Shown: positions 27,475 through 36,479 of the stretch, one piece after another
How positions within the stretch are numbered: the first letter of the stretch is position 1
How the letters are laid out: the number at the start of each line of letters is the position of its first letter
Source: Lewinellaceae bacterium
GTDB taxonomy: Bacteria; Bacteroidota; Bacteroidia; Chitinophagales; Saprospiraceae
Assembly (NCBI GenBank): GCA_020636095.1
Contig: JACJYN010000008.1
Location: 367,854-431,853, forward strand
Direction of reading: 5' to 3'
Length of the DNA stretch: 64,000 bases
The notes under the pieces: generated by a model
Database searches by the model: none
The model's input: only the letters and a program-made list of their open reading frames with translations
What the model was told of the DNA's origin: nothing
Translations under genes and position numbers: made by a program

Positions 27475-28151
27475 TAACTATGAAATTTATCGTCCCGCCA
27501 GTTTTTAGGATTATTGATGATATAATTGGAAATCCTTTGAAATGAATCGTCATTCCGAATGATATGGTCATGAAAACGAGGTTGCCATTTAAAATCTGGA
27601 TTTATTTTTCGGGCGGCAATGGTTACGGCAGATTTGAATCCACGTATAATAGACGCCAAATTTTTGGATTGTGGCCCGAATTTGTTTTTCGGGCCATGGG
27701 GTTCGTTGGGTTCGTTGGGTTCGTTGGGTTCGTTGGGTTCCGGGGTGGTGGTGGTGGTGGTGGTGGTAGAGACGCAATGCATTGCGTCTCTACGTTGCGA
27801 ACCACGTTGCGAACCACGTTGCGAACCGCGTTGCGAATTGTATGGGTTTTTCCCAATCCCGATGATGGCATGGAAATGGTTGGGCATTACCACAAATTCA
27901 CCCTGATACAAATTCATATCCTGCCGCAATTCAAATGTTTTCAACCATTCAGACGCCACAATTTCCCCAATTTTGGATAATTGCATGGTTGGTGAAGATA
28001 CCCTGTCGGAGGTAGAATCAATATTCCCGAAAAAACATATACGGCGGTGGGTGCAGATGGTAATAAAATAAAGGGCTGCCCATCCATAATCCCAATTTTG
28101 CAAACGTGCAGACGGTATGCGGTATGTATTCTGAAATTTTTCCTTGTCCAT
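27474..28151 (-). CDS. RAYT-type Y1 (HUH) transposase carrying REP and microsatellite DNA inside its frame
   Basis: 225 aa. HUH motif in FVVMPNHFHAIIGI and catalytic Tyr in RISNYIINNPKNW identify a REP-associated tyrosine transposase. It sits between hsdS and hsdM, and its stop overlaps the hsdM start (TAATG). The middle of the frame holds repeats: four QRGS-type units (12-bp repeat, 27791-27838), then RRDAMHCVST encoded by a perfect 28-bp palindrome (27766-27793), a run of Thr from (GGT)n, and four PNE units (9-bp repeat, 27706-27741). All are in frame. This is a linker region in family members, so activity might survive. Its likely target palindrome also occurs just upstream at 28167-28202. 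Confidence 0.9.
   Translation of the reverse strand: MDKEKFQNTYRIPSARLQNWDYGWAALYFITICTHRRICFFGNIDSTSDRVSSPTMQLSKIGEIVASEWLKTFELRQDMNLYQGEFVVMPNHFHAIIGIGKNPYNSQRGSQRGSQRGSQRRDAMHCVSTTTTTTTTPEPNEPNEPNEPNEPHGPKNKFGPQSKNLASIIRGFKSAVTIAARKINPDFKWQPRFHDHIIRNDDSFQRISNYIINNPKNWRDDKFHS
27700..27838. repeat. In-frame tandem repeats within the RAYT gene
   Basis: In order on the plus strand: GTTCGTTGG x4-5 (9 bp), GGT x8 (3 bp), a 28-bp palindrome, then ACGTTGCGAACC x3-4 (12 bp). Every unit length is a multiple of three. Confidence 0.85.
27766..27793. repeat. REP-like perfect palindrome inside the RAYT gene
   Basis: GTAGAGACGCAATG followed at once by its complement CATTGCGTCTCTAC. Shares GTAGAGACG...CGTCTCTAC with the palindrome at 28167-28202. 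Confidence 0.85.
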
Positions 28152-28166
28152 TTAAATTTTGGTTAG

Positions 28167-28202
28167 GTAGGTAGAAACGCCATGCATGGCGTCTCTACCT
28201 AC
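28167..28202. repeat. REP-like palindrome between hsdS and the RAYT gene
   Basis: GTAGGTAGAAACGCCATG and CATGGCGTCTCTACCTAC, one mismatch. Overlaps the last codons of hsdS by a few bases and lies 15 bp upstream of the RAYT start. Confidence 0.85.
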
Positions 28203-29458
28203 GGAAACAACCCCTGCATCAACCCCTTCTTATGCTGCTGCAATTGTTCTATTTTCTCCGCCTGGGCGGCGATTGAGGCATCCAAAGAGGAAAGACAGGC
28301 GGCGATTTTTTGTTGTTCTTCTGGTTTCGGAAGGTTGAGTATCAATGTTTTTAGCTGATTGGCATAAAGATGTACAACTGAAATTCCTTGAGCCATTCTA
28401 GCAATTTCCATTTTCTTGGAATTATTAAGGTAATAGGATAAGAAAACACCATTAACATTTGCCTTAATGATATTCAAATCGCCTCCAAGAGCGACTCCTT
28501 TTTTTGTAACGCAAGATGCTGTCGCAATATCAATTTGCGTTTCACCCGATGCGGGAATGATAACATCATTTGCTTCGCTCAATACCAAATCATCAGGGTT
28601 TAAATTAGTATATGATTGTATTTCAGAAATTGTCTCTTTATAATGAGTGTAAAGCTCTCCATATCTTATACATGGTAATTTTCCATCTTCCACAATATCA
28701 GATTTTGATATTCCTTTTCCCTTAGAAAATGTAGCAATCTTGCCCAACGTCTTCTCCTCCCACTCCCCATCCCCCTCAAACTCCGGAAACCGATACTTCG
28801 GCGCCTTCTCCCCCTCCTGCGGAAACAGGTTTTGCATCAGCCCTTTCTTGTGATCGTTGAGGGCTTCCAGCTTATCGCGGTGGGCGGCGATGAGGCGGTC
28901 TAAGGAAGAAAGGCAGGCGGCGATTTTTTGTTGTTCAGTAAGCGAAGGGAGAAGAATAATCGTTGAAGACAACGTTTCTTGTCCAACATTAAAACGAGTG
29001 CTTCCACCTGCTTTTGATGAAATACTTCTTCTTATTTCGCTTGTTTTCAATAACGCATTGAGAAATATAGGATCATAATCTCCAATTTTCTTACCTCTTA
29101 TCACAAATCCACCAAATGTTGCTGTTTTTTCTTTGTCAAGATAAACATTTGCTGTTCCAACCTCTTCTTGTGTTTCTGAACTTCGCTGAAACAATAAATC
29201 TCCGTATATCACAGCATTCTTTTGAAGAATACTGTTGTCAACATCGACTTTTCCAATGATATTATCGTATGTTATATGCTCCTCTTTTAAAATATCTAAG
29301 ACGTTTATAAACTTAATGCCTTTTCCATATTGTCCTTTTGACGCATTAATTCCATTTTTGAATTCTAACAATTCACCCAATGTCTTCTCCACCCACTCCC
29401 CATCCCCCTCAAACTCCGGAAAGCGCAATTCAGGTATGTTTTTCTTCTCTTTACTCAT
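28199..29458 (-). CDS. hsdS: Type I restriction-modification specificity subunit HsdS
   Basis: 419 aa, intact. Two target-recognition domains, each followed by a conserved helical spacer: LPSLTEQQKIAACLSSLDRL with KKGLMQNLFP near residue 200, and LPKPEEQQKIAACLSSLDAS with KKGLMQGLFP at the end. The start MSKEKKNIPELRFPEFEGDG and a mid KAPKYRFPEFEGDGEWEEKT show the internal duplication typical of HsdS. HsdS sets the DNA sequence read by HsdM2HsdSHsdR2. Its start overlaps the hsdR stop by 8 bp, confirming an operon order hsdR-hsdS-(RAYT)-hsdM. Confidence 0.95.
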   Translation of the reverse strand: MSKEKKNIPELRFPEFEGDGEWVEKTLGELLEFKNGINASKGQYGKGIKFINVLDILKEEHITYDNIIGKVDVDNSILQKNAVIYGDLLFQRSSETQEEVGTANVYLDKEKTATFGGFVIRGKKIGDYDPIFLNALLKTSEIRRSISSKAGGSTRFNVGQETLSSTIILLPSLTEQQKIAACLSSLDRLIAAHRDKLEALNDHKKGLMQNLFPQEGEKAPKYRFPEFEGDGEWEEKTLGKIATFSKGKGISKSDIVEDGKLPCIRYGELYTHYKETISEIQSYTNLNPDDLVLSEANDVIIPASGETQIDIATASCVTKKGVALGGDLNIIKANVNGVFLSYYLNNSKKMEIARMAQGISVVHLYANQLKTLILNLPKPEEQQKIAACLSSLDASIAAQAEKIEQLQQHKKGLMQGLFP

Positions 29459-32400
29459 AAGCAGCTAATCCAGATATTTCGCGCCCTTCGGCCAGTTTTT
29501 TCAATTGAGGCGCCAGGTCTTTCATCAGGGCGGTTTCTACCCGGCTTCTTTCTTTCCACCCCAGTTCCAAAGGTTCCAGGAGGCCGGTGAGTTGTTCCCC
29601 GTCAAAGATCATGCGGCTCATGACCTGTTCCACAAAGCTTTTCAGGCCTTCCGTTTGGTACCGTGGGCGTTGGCAATGGCAGCCAGTTCTCTGTCGTACT
29701 TTTCTACTTTAAAGGTTTCAAATTTTTGTTTCAGCTCTTCGGCGCTGTAGCCTTTAGCCCAGTCCAGGCTATTGATGAAGCCGGTCAGGTCTTCCTCCTC
29801 ATCCATCAGGTTGGAGTTGGACTTGAGCAGGCTGATCACCTGCGCCTTGGTCATTTTTTGTTTGGCGGGCTTTTCTGGGTGCTGTCGGCAATCAGGTTCA
29901 TGATGTAGTCGTAATCGATCACCGCCGAGGCAAAGAGGACGAATTCAAAATCCAGCTGCTGGATCTCGTCCGGTGCAGCTTCCCCTTCCTGTTGCTGTAT
30001 TTCCCGCAGTTCCCTGGCGGTTTCCAGGTACGAGCTGCGGAACCTCCTCAAGGCCTCTTCGGGTAAAATGCACTTCAATGGCGGCTTGCTGCTCTTCATC
30101 CAGGTCGGTGTATTGGTCCAGCTGGGTTTTCAGCCGCTGCACCTCCTTGAAGTTTTTCACAAAGGCAATCTTGGCGGCATCGCCCCGGAGGTTGTACACT
30201 TCTTCCGGTTCGTTAACCAAATTGTGCTGCTGCATGAAATCGCCCAAAGCGGCTACCGCGTCCTTGTATTTATCGATCACCACCGGCGCGGGATCTACCA
30301 TCCAGATCTCTCTGGCTTTGGCGGCGTCTTCGCCCGAGAAGAGCGTAATGGCTTCGTTTACGGCCTCTTGCTGCGAACGGAAATCCAGAATATTGCCGTA
30401 CGGTTTGGTATCGTTCAATACGCGGTTGGTGCGGGAAAACGCCTGTATCAGCCCGTGATATTTCAGTTTTTGTCTACATACAGCGTATTGAGGTATTTGG
30501 AATCAAAGCCGGTGAGCAGCATATCGACCACAATGCACAGGTCGATCTTGTTTTGGTGCGGGTAGTCCTTGTTGCTGTATTTCTACTTTGATGCGCTGCT
30601 GCACATCCTGGTAGTACAGGTCAAACTCGTTGAAGGAATGATTCGTGCCGAACTGCTGGTTATAATCGGCAATAATCTCCATCAGGTATCTTTTCTTTTC
30701 TTCCGGTTTTGCTTGTTGTCTTCTTTCTCCTGCGCCAGGTCTTCCTGCAGTTGTTTGATGTCCGCCGCATTTTTCTGGCTCTGTTTGTCGCCCTCTTTGG
30801 CGATCAGTTGGGCAGGCGGAGAAAACACACAGGCGATATGGAGTGGAACATAATCAGGGGCTTCCTCTTGCCCTTCGGCATTGCGCAGGGCGAGCCTTTT
30901 CTGTTGCGCCTTTTTGAACAGGCGATAATATTCAATGGCGTCGTTGATGGAGGCGGTGGTAACAGGGCATTGAATTTGCGCTGGTTGGTGGCGGCATCGT
31001 GCTTGTCAAGGATCGCTTCTACCACGGCTTGTTGCGCAATGGTTTCTCCCGGTTTGGGGTATGTTCTCCTTTTCCTTTGTAGTAATCGATGTGAAACCGC
31101 AGTACATTTTTGTCGTCGATGGCATGGGTGATGGTGTAGGGGTGCAATAGTTTTTCAAAACGGACGTGGTTTTGTAGGTTTCGTACTTACTCTCCCTGAT
31201 CTTTTTGCGTCGCGTTTTCATCGAAAATAGGTGCCTGTGAAGCCAAAGAGCTGAGAGCATGTTTGAGTACCAATCTTTGAGCTGCCGTACTTTTTGATGA
31301 CACTTCGTTGCTTTTCTTGACCGTACCTCAGGGTACGCTCTTCAAAAAGACGCCTCGTTTCATCAAAAACTGACTCTTTTCGCTTTCAAACCCTTATCCA
31401 AACATGCTCTGAGCGTTGGGAAAGAACTCCTTTATGGCTTTGTGGTTTTTCCGAACTGTGAGCGGTGGCACTCGTCAAAAATGAAAACCACTCTTTGTTG
31501 GCTCAATGGCGCCAACCGCTCTTTGTAGTTTTTCTTGTAGGCGCCATCCAATGCCAATCCCAGTTTTTGAATGGTCGTGACAATTACCTTGTCGGCATAA
31601 TCAGTAGACAACAAGCGCCTGACCAGGGTTTCCGTATTGGTGTTTTCTTCCACGCTGCCTTCCTGAACTTATTAAACTCTTCCCGGGTTTGCCGGTCGAG
31701 GTCTTTGCGGTCCACCACAAACAAACACTTTTCAATATTATCATTGGCTTTCAGCAGTGTGGACGCTTTGAAGGAAGTCAAGGTTTTGCCGCTTCCTGTG
31801 GTGTGCCAGATATAGCCGTTCCTCTGTTATCGCGGATGCAATCCACAATTACTTTTACCGCATAGATCTGATATTACCGCATCACGAGCAATTTCTGCTC
31901 GCTTTCCACCAGCACCATATATTTGCTGATCATCTCCCCAGCTTGCACTTTTACCAGGAAGTGTTCGGTGAATCGCTCTAACCGGTTTATTTTCTGATTG
32001 TCTACGTCCGCCAATTCATAAACCGGCAGGAATTGTTCATCCGCATTGAATTGAAAATGCTGGTTCTTATTGTTGGCAAAGTAAATGGTTCTTGAACCGT
32101 TGCTGACAATGAACAGCTGCATGTAGCACATCAAGGTGTTGGTATAGCCATTGCCCGGGTCGTTTTTATAATCCACGATCTGTTGCATGGCTTTTTGCGG
32201 TGGGAGACATCGAGCCTCTTCAGCTCGATCTGCACCGCCGGCAAACCATTGATCAGCAGGATGACATCATACCGCTGGTGGCTGTTTTCCGTATTGATGC
32301 GCAGCTGGCTGACGACTTCAAATTCGTTCTTGCACCAGTCTTTGATGTTTACCAGGGTATAATGCAGCGGCGTGCCGTCTTCCCGCTGGAAGTATTGTCT

Positions 32401-32621
32401 TTCCCGCAGCATTTTAGAGGCGGCGAAGACATCCGGTTCTATAATTTCTTCCGCAGGCGCAAAAATTCATTTTCTGACAACCGCACCCGGTTGAGGGCTT
32501 CAAATTTGGCTTTGAAGTTCTGCTCCAGCGTTTGCCGGTCGACAATATCCTACTGATGCGTATATTTCAGCTCCGTGAGCTGCTTGATGAGGTTTTCTTC
32601 TATTTGGTGTTCCTTGGTCAT
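29451..32621 (-). pseudogene. hsdR: Type I restriction endonuclease/translocase HsdR, many apparent lesions and one inserted element
   Basis: Starts at ATG 32621: MTKEHQIEENLIKQLTELKY. Nuclease region QRYDVILLINGLPAVQIELK (D...E-x-K). Helicase motif I WHTTGSGKT with LTSFKASTLL, Walker B IFDECHRSQFG, and C-terminal ERSRVETALMKDLAPQLKKL. About 1050 codons if repaired. Internal stops and shifts occur at 32549 (CTACTG for the expected CGGCCG of the Arg-Pro pair), 31872 (TTACCGC for GGGCCGC in MRPYQ), 32187 and 31431 (GGCT for GGCC), plus several homopolymers. A family B element (31255-31409) is a genuine insertion after the Walker B region, so this HsdR is interrupted even if the point lesions are errors. 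Confidence 0.9.
31255..31409. mobile_element. Miniature element, family B, copy 3 (155 bp), inside hsdR
   Basis: Ends GAGCATGTTTG and CAAACATGCTC, flanked by TGA (31252-31254 and 31410-31412). The interior differs from other copies but keeps the GTAC...GTACC fold. It separates the HsdR stretches FFPNAQ and LFGFTGT. Confidence 0.88.
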
Positions 32622-32961
32622 TCCGGTCTTCGTTCAATAACGGCGCCTGGGATTTTTGCAATTTCCTTCGGGATTTCTTTCATCCGGTTGATTTTTGAAC
32701 CAGTTTCATCTGGCTGTAAGATATGAAATGTTCGGTGGATTGTGGGGGAAATGTTTATTGTATTCCGGGGGGGTGGAGGAAGGGCAGACGCATTTAAAAT
32801 CCAATTAATGTTTTGAAAATGCCCCGATTCTCGATTTAATATATTTTGAAATCCATTGTTATTTCATTTGGCAATGTCCTTGAAATTAAAATACTTGGAC
32901 AATAACCCCGGATATAATTCTAAACTTTGATCGAGTTGGCAAATAAGCCGGGCATTAATTT
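32622..32961. other. Spacer with a 250-bp repeat shared with 44213-44450
   Basis: The stretch 32771-33024 (from GGGCAGACGCATTTAAAATC on) is about 90% identical to 44213-44450. No gene is supported before the TnpB remnant. ATGCGTCTGCCC at its left end (minus strand) matches the first codons of the propeller copy B, suggesting that the front of a third propeller copy once lay here. Confidence 0.6.
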
Positions 32962-33091
32962 TTTATGTTGCGTTAAAGCGGTTTTTCAATATTTCTATAT
33001 GCGCCTGCCCTTGGGCCCCCAGGGTATTGAAGCTCTTTCTCATATCACAAGGCTTATCATACAGGTAATAGCGCCGCGATACCTCAAGCAT
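32962..33091 (-). pseudogene. IS66-family TnpB fragment
   Basis: ATG at 33091 reads MLEVSRRYYLYDKPCDMRKS then FNTLGAQGQ, the conserved start of IS66 TnpB (R-Y-Y-L-Y...P-x-D-M-R-K-S-F). The family protein is about 115 aa; this one stops after 42 codons at the edge of a repeat. The ATG overlaps the end of the TnpA frame, as in intact IS66 elements. Confidence 0.8.
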
Positions 33092-33377
33092 CTCGTAATT
33101 GTTTGATCACCTCGGCCGTCACCTCGCCAGAATATTGAACACGGATGCCGTTAGGAAACAGGATTTCAACAACCCCAAAATTTTCTGGCCCGTTGGATAG
33201 TGCTACAAATTTACCTTCCCTAGTGGGCTCCTGTTCTTGTTCCAGTTTGAACCAACTCATAAAGGTTCCGTATTTTAGCCCATGCTCCCGGCAGTAGGCC
33301 GGGCGCGTAAGGCCGCTCTCCCGCCAGGCCCTTACATGGGCCAATCGCTCTGATCTCTTCATCCTGTTTTTGCCCAA
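33084..33377 (-). CDS. IS66-family accessory protein TnpA
   Basis: 97 aa. MKRSERLAHVRAWRESGLTR and PAYCREHGLKYGTFMSWFKL form the helix-turn-helix of IS66 TnpA (S-G-x-s-x-x-x-y-C-r-x-x-g-i-x-x-x-t-f-x-x-W). FVALSNGPENFGVVEILFPN is the usual second half. TnpB is truncated and TnpC, the DDE enzyme, is absent from the window, so the element is dead. It matters because IS66 elements make 8-bp duplications with GTAA-type ends, the same features as family A miniature elements. Confidence 0.8.
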   Translation of the reverse strand: MGKNRMKRSERLAHVRAWRESGLTRPAYCREHGLKYGTFMSWFKLEQEQEPTREGKFVALSNGPENFGVVEILFPNGIRVQYSGEVTAEVIKQLRDA

Positions 33378-33588
33378 AGATCCGGCAACTCTTTAGCGCA
33401 TGCAAGATGGGCTGGGCTGGGCGGATACATTTTTTATGCTGTTGCTTTCTTTTTCACCGGCATCTTTCCCAAGCCCTTCCCGATCTTTCCTGCAAAAGAC
33501 TATGGCAAGGGCCTTTAGCCCTTTGACTCACCATATTCAAACTCCATAACGTATCTTCTTCATTGCCCTTGGCTCCGCTTCGTTCAAC

Positions 33589-33628
33589 AAAGGCTGAAAA
33601 TGTCGGTTGCACCAGACATTTCAGCCTT
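33589..33628. terminator. Strong stem-loop, probably a terminator of the 34.6-33.6 kb gene
   Basis: AAAGGCTGAAAATGTC pairs with GACATTTCAGCCTTT around a 10-base loop, with one bulged base. It lies 19 bp beyond the stop of the membrane protein at 33647. The remainder of 33378-33646 has no gene I can support. Confidence 0.6.
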
Positions 33629-33646
33629 TAATATTATGTGCAGATT

Positions 33647-34594
33647 TTATTCTTCAAAAAAAATTTTGTAGAGTTCAGGTTTTTCGAATAGCAGGTATCT
33701 TTTAATGTTTTTTACTATTCCTGCCTCAACATTATTTCCATACTGAGTGTTTATTTCTTTCAAAGAGGTGCATCGAAATGTTGAGACAGGAAGATTAATT
33801 GTTGTTTTTGTCATAAAGTCGAAAAATCTATATTTAATTAACAAATACCCAGCACCATAATCCTGAACTTCTTCATTCAGAATAATTACACTATTAGCAA
33901 TATGACTAAATCCTTGATTAGGTGGCAGGCTTAATATATTGTGTACTCCACTATTAGTTTTCAATTCTGTTACTTTTTTAACCAAATTATCAGTTGTGTC
34001 TGTTAAAATCATGACTGAAAAAAATACAACACTATCTGCCACTCTCTGCCCATAATTTGTTAACTGAAATTGATAAGCTGTACGCAGAGAATCTTTAGTT
34101 GATTTAGGTAAGAATATTCTTACATCTGGTTTAGCATTTTTCACCTTTTCTCTTTCCAACTCTAGCTGCTTGGAGTAACTGGAATTCAATTTTTGATATT
34201 CTATTAAGCTTTTTGAAATATTTTTTCTCGCTTCTGCCATCTCCTTGTTTAAAAACGAAATAAGTTCAAATTCTTCTCTGGTGAATTCAATTTCTTTTTT
34301 CAAACTCAAAAGAACCGAATCAATTAACTCATTAGCTTCATCTACCTTTTCCTTTGTTGTCAAAATACCTTCATGAGCTTCATTAGTTTTAGCTTCTTGA
34401 GCAGCTTCTTTATTATTCTTAATTATATTTTCTCTTAACTGAGCAAGTAGTAAAAACCCTAGAAGAAGTATTGCAATGTTTTCTAATTTCAATTTCTTTA
34501 AAATCCCTTTTCTTGCAGAAGCTGGTTTCTTTGAGAACTTTTCAGCTAAAGCTGCTAGAAATGTAATTATAATTATTATTGAGGTTATATTCAT
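33647..34594 (-). CDS. Membrane protein with a coiled coil, unknown function
   Basis: ATG at 34594 (MNITSIIIIITFLAALAEKF) is preferred over an upstream GTG because it opens the first membrane helix. A second helix is ENIAILLLGFLLLAQL. A long acidic/basic coiled coil follows (about residues 70-165: LIDSVLLSLKKEIEFTREEF, KLNSSYSKQLELEREKVKNA), then a beta-rich domain (PDVRIFLPKSTKDSLRTAYQ ... GYLLIKYRFFDF). About 315 aa, unbroken, A+T rich. It sits next to the AIPR gene, in the same direction, 90 bp after its original stop, so it may be a companion; not a family I recognise. Confidence 0.7.
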   Translation of the reverse strand: MNITSIIIIITFLAALAEKFSKKPASARKGILKKLKLENIAILLLGFLLLAQLRENIIKNNKEAAQEAKTNEAHEGILTTKEKVDEANELIDSVLLSLKKEIEFTREEFELISFLNKEMAEARKNISKSLIEYQKLNSSYSKQLELEREKVKNAKPDVRIFLPKSTKDSLRTAYQFQLTNYGQRVADSVVFFSVMILTDTTDNLVKKVTELKTNSGVHNILSLPPNQGFSHIANSVIILNEEVQDYGAGYLLIKYRFFDFMTKTTINLPVSTFRCTSLKEINTQYGNNVEAGIVKNIKRYLLFEKPELYKIFFEE

Positions 34595-34954
34595 TGTTCT
34601 ATACTTTTCAATTTGCACCTACGTGGGGCTACCTGACGGGCGACGTTTAGGAGCCTGGACAGGTAGCTGGTGTTGTGTGCATTTTCACTCTTCATCTAAT
34701 AACTTTAATGTTTTGGGGTCAACTCTTTTTTCATCATAACTATTCACAGAGCCATCAGGGTTATATAGTACACCATCACGTTGTGATAATACTTTTTTAG
34801 TTTCAATAAGTTTAGATATTGCTGATGATACCTCGGCGTGGGTAGAATTTAGTTTGTCAATAATTTCTTTATGGATCCCGATTGGCCAAGGTTGTGGAGG
34901 CAACAGATGATAAACTTGATCTACGAACTCATCTGACACCTCAACTTTAGACGT

Positions 34955-36479
34955 AGGGTGTTCGGTTTGTCAACTATGTGACGCACCGCTTTTTAGCTCT
35001 TTATCCATTCGTTTTCGTAGTCCGTAGTGATTGTGGCATACGTTTTCGTTTTGCCAGTCAATCACCTGCTGACAGCTTACCGTTTTCATTGATAGCTGGA
35101 TGAAGCTTGCCGTGATGGGCTGGTTATACAAACTGATGGACAGCACATCGGCGCTGATCGCCTTCATACCCCCCTTGTTTTTGTATCGCCCGAACGTACT
35201 TTCGATAATCTCCGAACAACATAGCAGCCGCTCGTAGTGCTCAAGAAGTGCTGCGTGTTGCTCGAAGTAAGCATCTATACGTTTGATAAACGTTGTAGCC
35301 TTGTGGCTCATTACCGCTTGTTTTGCTTGATAGGCACGCGAACGTTTGTGCCATAATTGACGACTGTGATCGCACAGGCCGGCCGTTTTGAGAATGGCTG
35401 AAGCGATCACGGCCAGTTCCTTAACTTGACGTAAACGGCGCAAAATCGTTACGGCCTTCCGGTAGAAGGCAATCTTGGCCCTTGCGTCAGGGGGTAGTTT
35501 CTCCCAGTAACTATCCATCCGGTCCGCCCACTTGACGATGGTAAAGATGCGCAAAAAACGGTCTTTATCCCGTAGCGTCGGAGGGAGCAAACCACTCCAC
35601 TTGGCTAGGTTCAACTGCTGGCGTAAGCTACCCAGTTGAGTACTCAGGCGACTCATCACTCGGTCGTCTTTGAAGAGTGCTTTGACTATGTTCATCATCT
35701 CGTGCGTACAATCGCTTACCCAGTCATAATTTAGTGCACGCAGAGCAGCCAGGATCGATGTTCCACGGCCGCTAATGAAGTAAGCCACTTCGATACCGGG
35801 ACGAAAAGCCAGGTTGCGCTGGATGAAGTCCTGGATGAGGCCGCTGGCCCACGAAGGCTGTACTTCCAAACCGAGTACTTCGACGTCCGCCCCCCTTAGC
35901 GGTACCGATTGACAACGATGGGGATCAAGCTTGACACCCAACATCAAGAGAAGTTTTTCTTTGCCCATCTGGATACTTTCATCGATGATGATTACGAACG
36001 TGCCTTGTAGCTGGCGCGTATCGAGCACGGCCTGGTAGCCACACCGCAACACCCAATCGCGTACCGTAGTGTGGCTGGGTTGTTGGTAGGGCCAGCCCAT
36101 GAGCTTGGCATAAAACTCAATAGTAACTGCGGCGCAGCGTAAGGAAGATCCCGCCTGAACAACCATAAAAACGGCTAACGCCATCATCTGCGCCGGGTAG
36201 GTATGCCTAGGTACCTTCTCGGGAGCTACCTGGGTACGTAAGTGTGTAAGTTCGGCTTCTAGGCCAGTAATTCTAGATTGAGCACGGCGAAGTTGAGTTC
36301 GAGTGTTTTTATGATGGATAGTTCGAGACGCACTCGTCTTTTTAACTTGAGATAACCTATCTTGGAGTCGTGCCCACATGGATGATTTTTTTGGTCGAAC
36401 TCTAAAGTTACGAAGTGTGGGTACACTTTTTCGCTGTCCAAAAAGCGGAGCGGGATAATTACATCAAACCGAACACCCT
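34955..36479 (-). mobile_element. Insertion sequence copy 1 (1525 bp), intact
   Basis: Inverted ends AGGGTGTTCGGTTTG (34955-34969) and CAAACCGAACACCCT (36465-36479). Flanked by a perfect 12-bp duplication AACTTTAGACGT at 34943-34954 and 36480-36491. One transposase gene fills it. I cannot place it in a named IS family; the long 12-bp duplication narrows it. Confidence 0.95.
34970..36379 (-). CDS. DDE-type transposase of the 1.5-kb IS
   Basis: 469 aa, intact. The N-terminus has a leucine-rich coiled coil (RRAQSRITGLEAELTHLRTQ). Candidate catalytic acids: D in GTFVIIIDESIQMGK, D in YDWVSDCTHEMMN and E in CSEIIESTFGRYKNKGG, a DDE arrangement; the E-S-x-F-G-R-Y-K piece is reminiscent of transposases acting in pairs. 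The start ATG 36379 is 101 bp inside the end. The gene is transcribed away from the AIPR core. Copy 2 at 38325-39732 encodes the same protein with many lesions. Confidence 0.9.
   Translation of the reverse strand: MWARLQDRLSQVKKTSASRTIHHKNTRTQLRRAQSRITGLEAELTHLRTQVAPEKVPRHTYPAQMMALAVFMVVQAGSSLRCAAVTIEFYAKLMGWPYQQPSHTTVRDWVLRCGYQAVLDTRQLQGTFVIIIDESIQMGKEKLLLMLGVKLDPHRCQSVPLRGADVEVLGLEVQPSWASGLIQDFIQRNLAFRPGIEVAYFISGRGTSILAALRALNYDWVSDCTHEMMNIVKALFKDDRVMSRLSTQLGSLRQQLNLAKWSGLLPPTLRDKDRFLRIFTIVKWADRMDSYWEKLPPDARAKIAFYRKAVTILRRLRQVKELAVIASAILKTAGLCDHSRQLWHKRSRAYQAKQAVMSHKATTFIKRIDAYFEQHAALLEHYERLLCCSEIIESTFGRYKNKGGMKAISADVLSISLYNQPITASFIQLSMKTVSCQQVIDWQNENVCHNHYGLRKRMDKELKSGASHS

Noticed and set aside
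27700..27840. CRISPR-like or regulatory repeat array
   Set aside because: Repeat units are 3, 9 and 12 bp without spacers and lie in frame inside a transposase gene.
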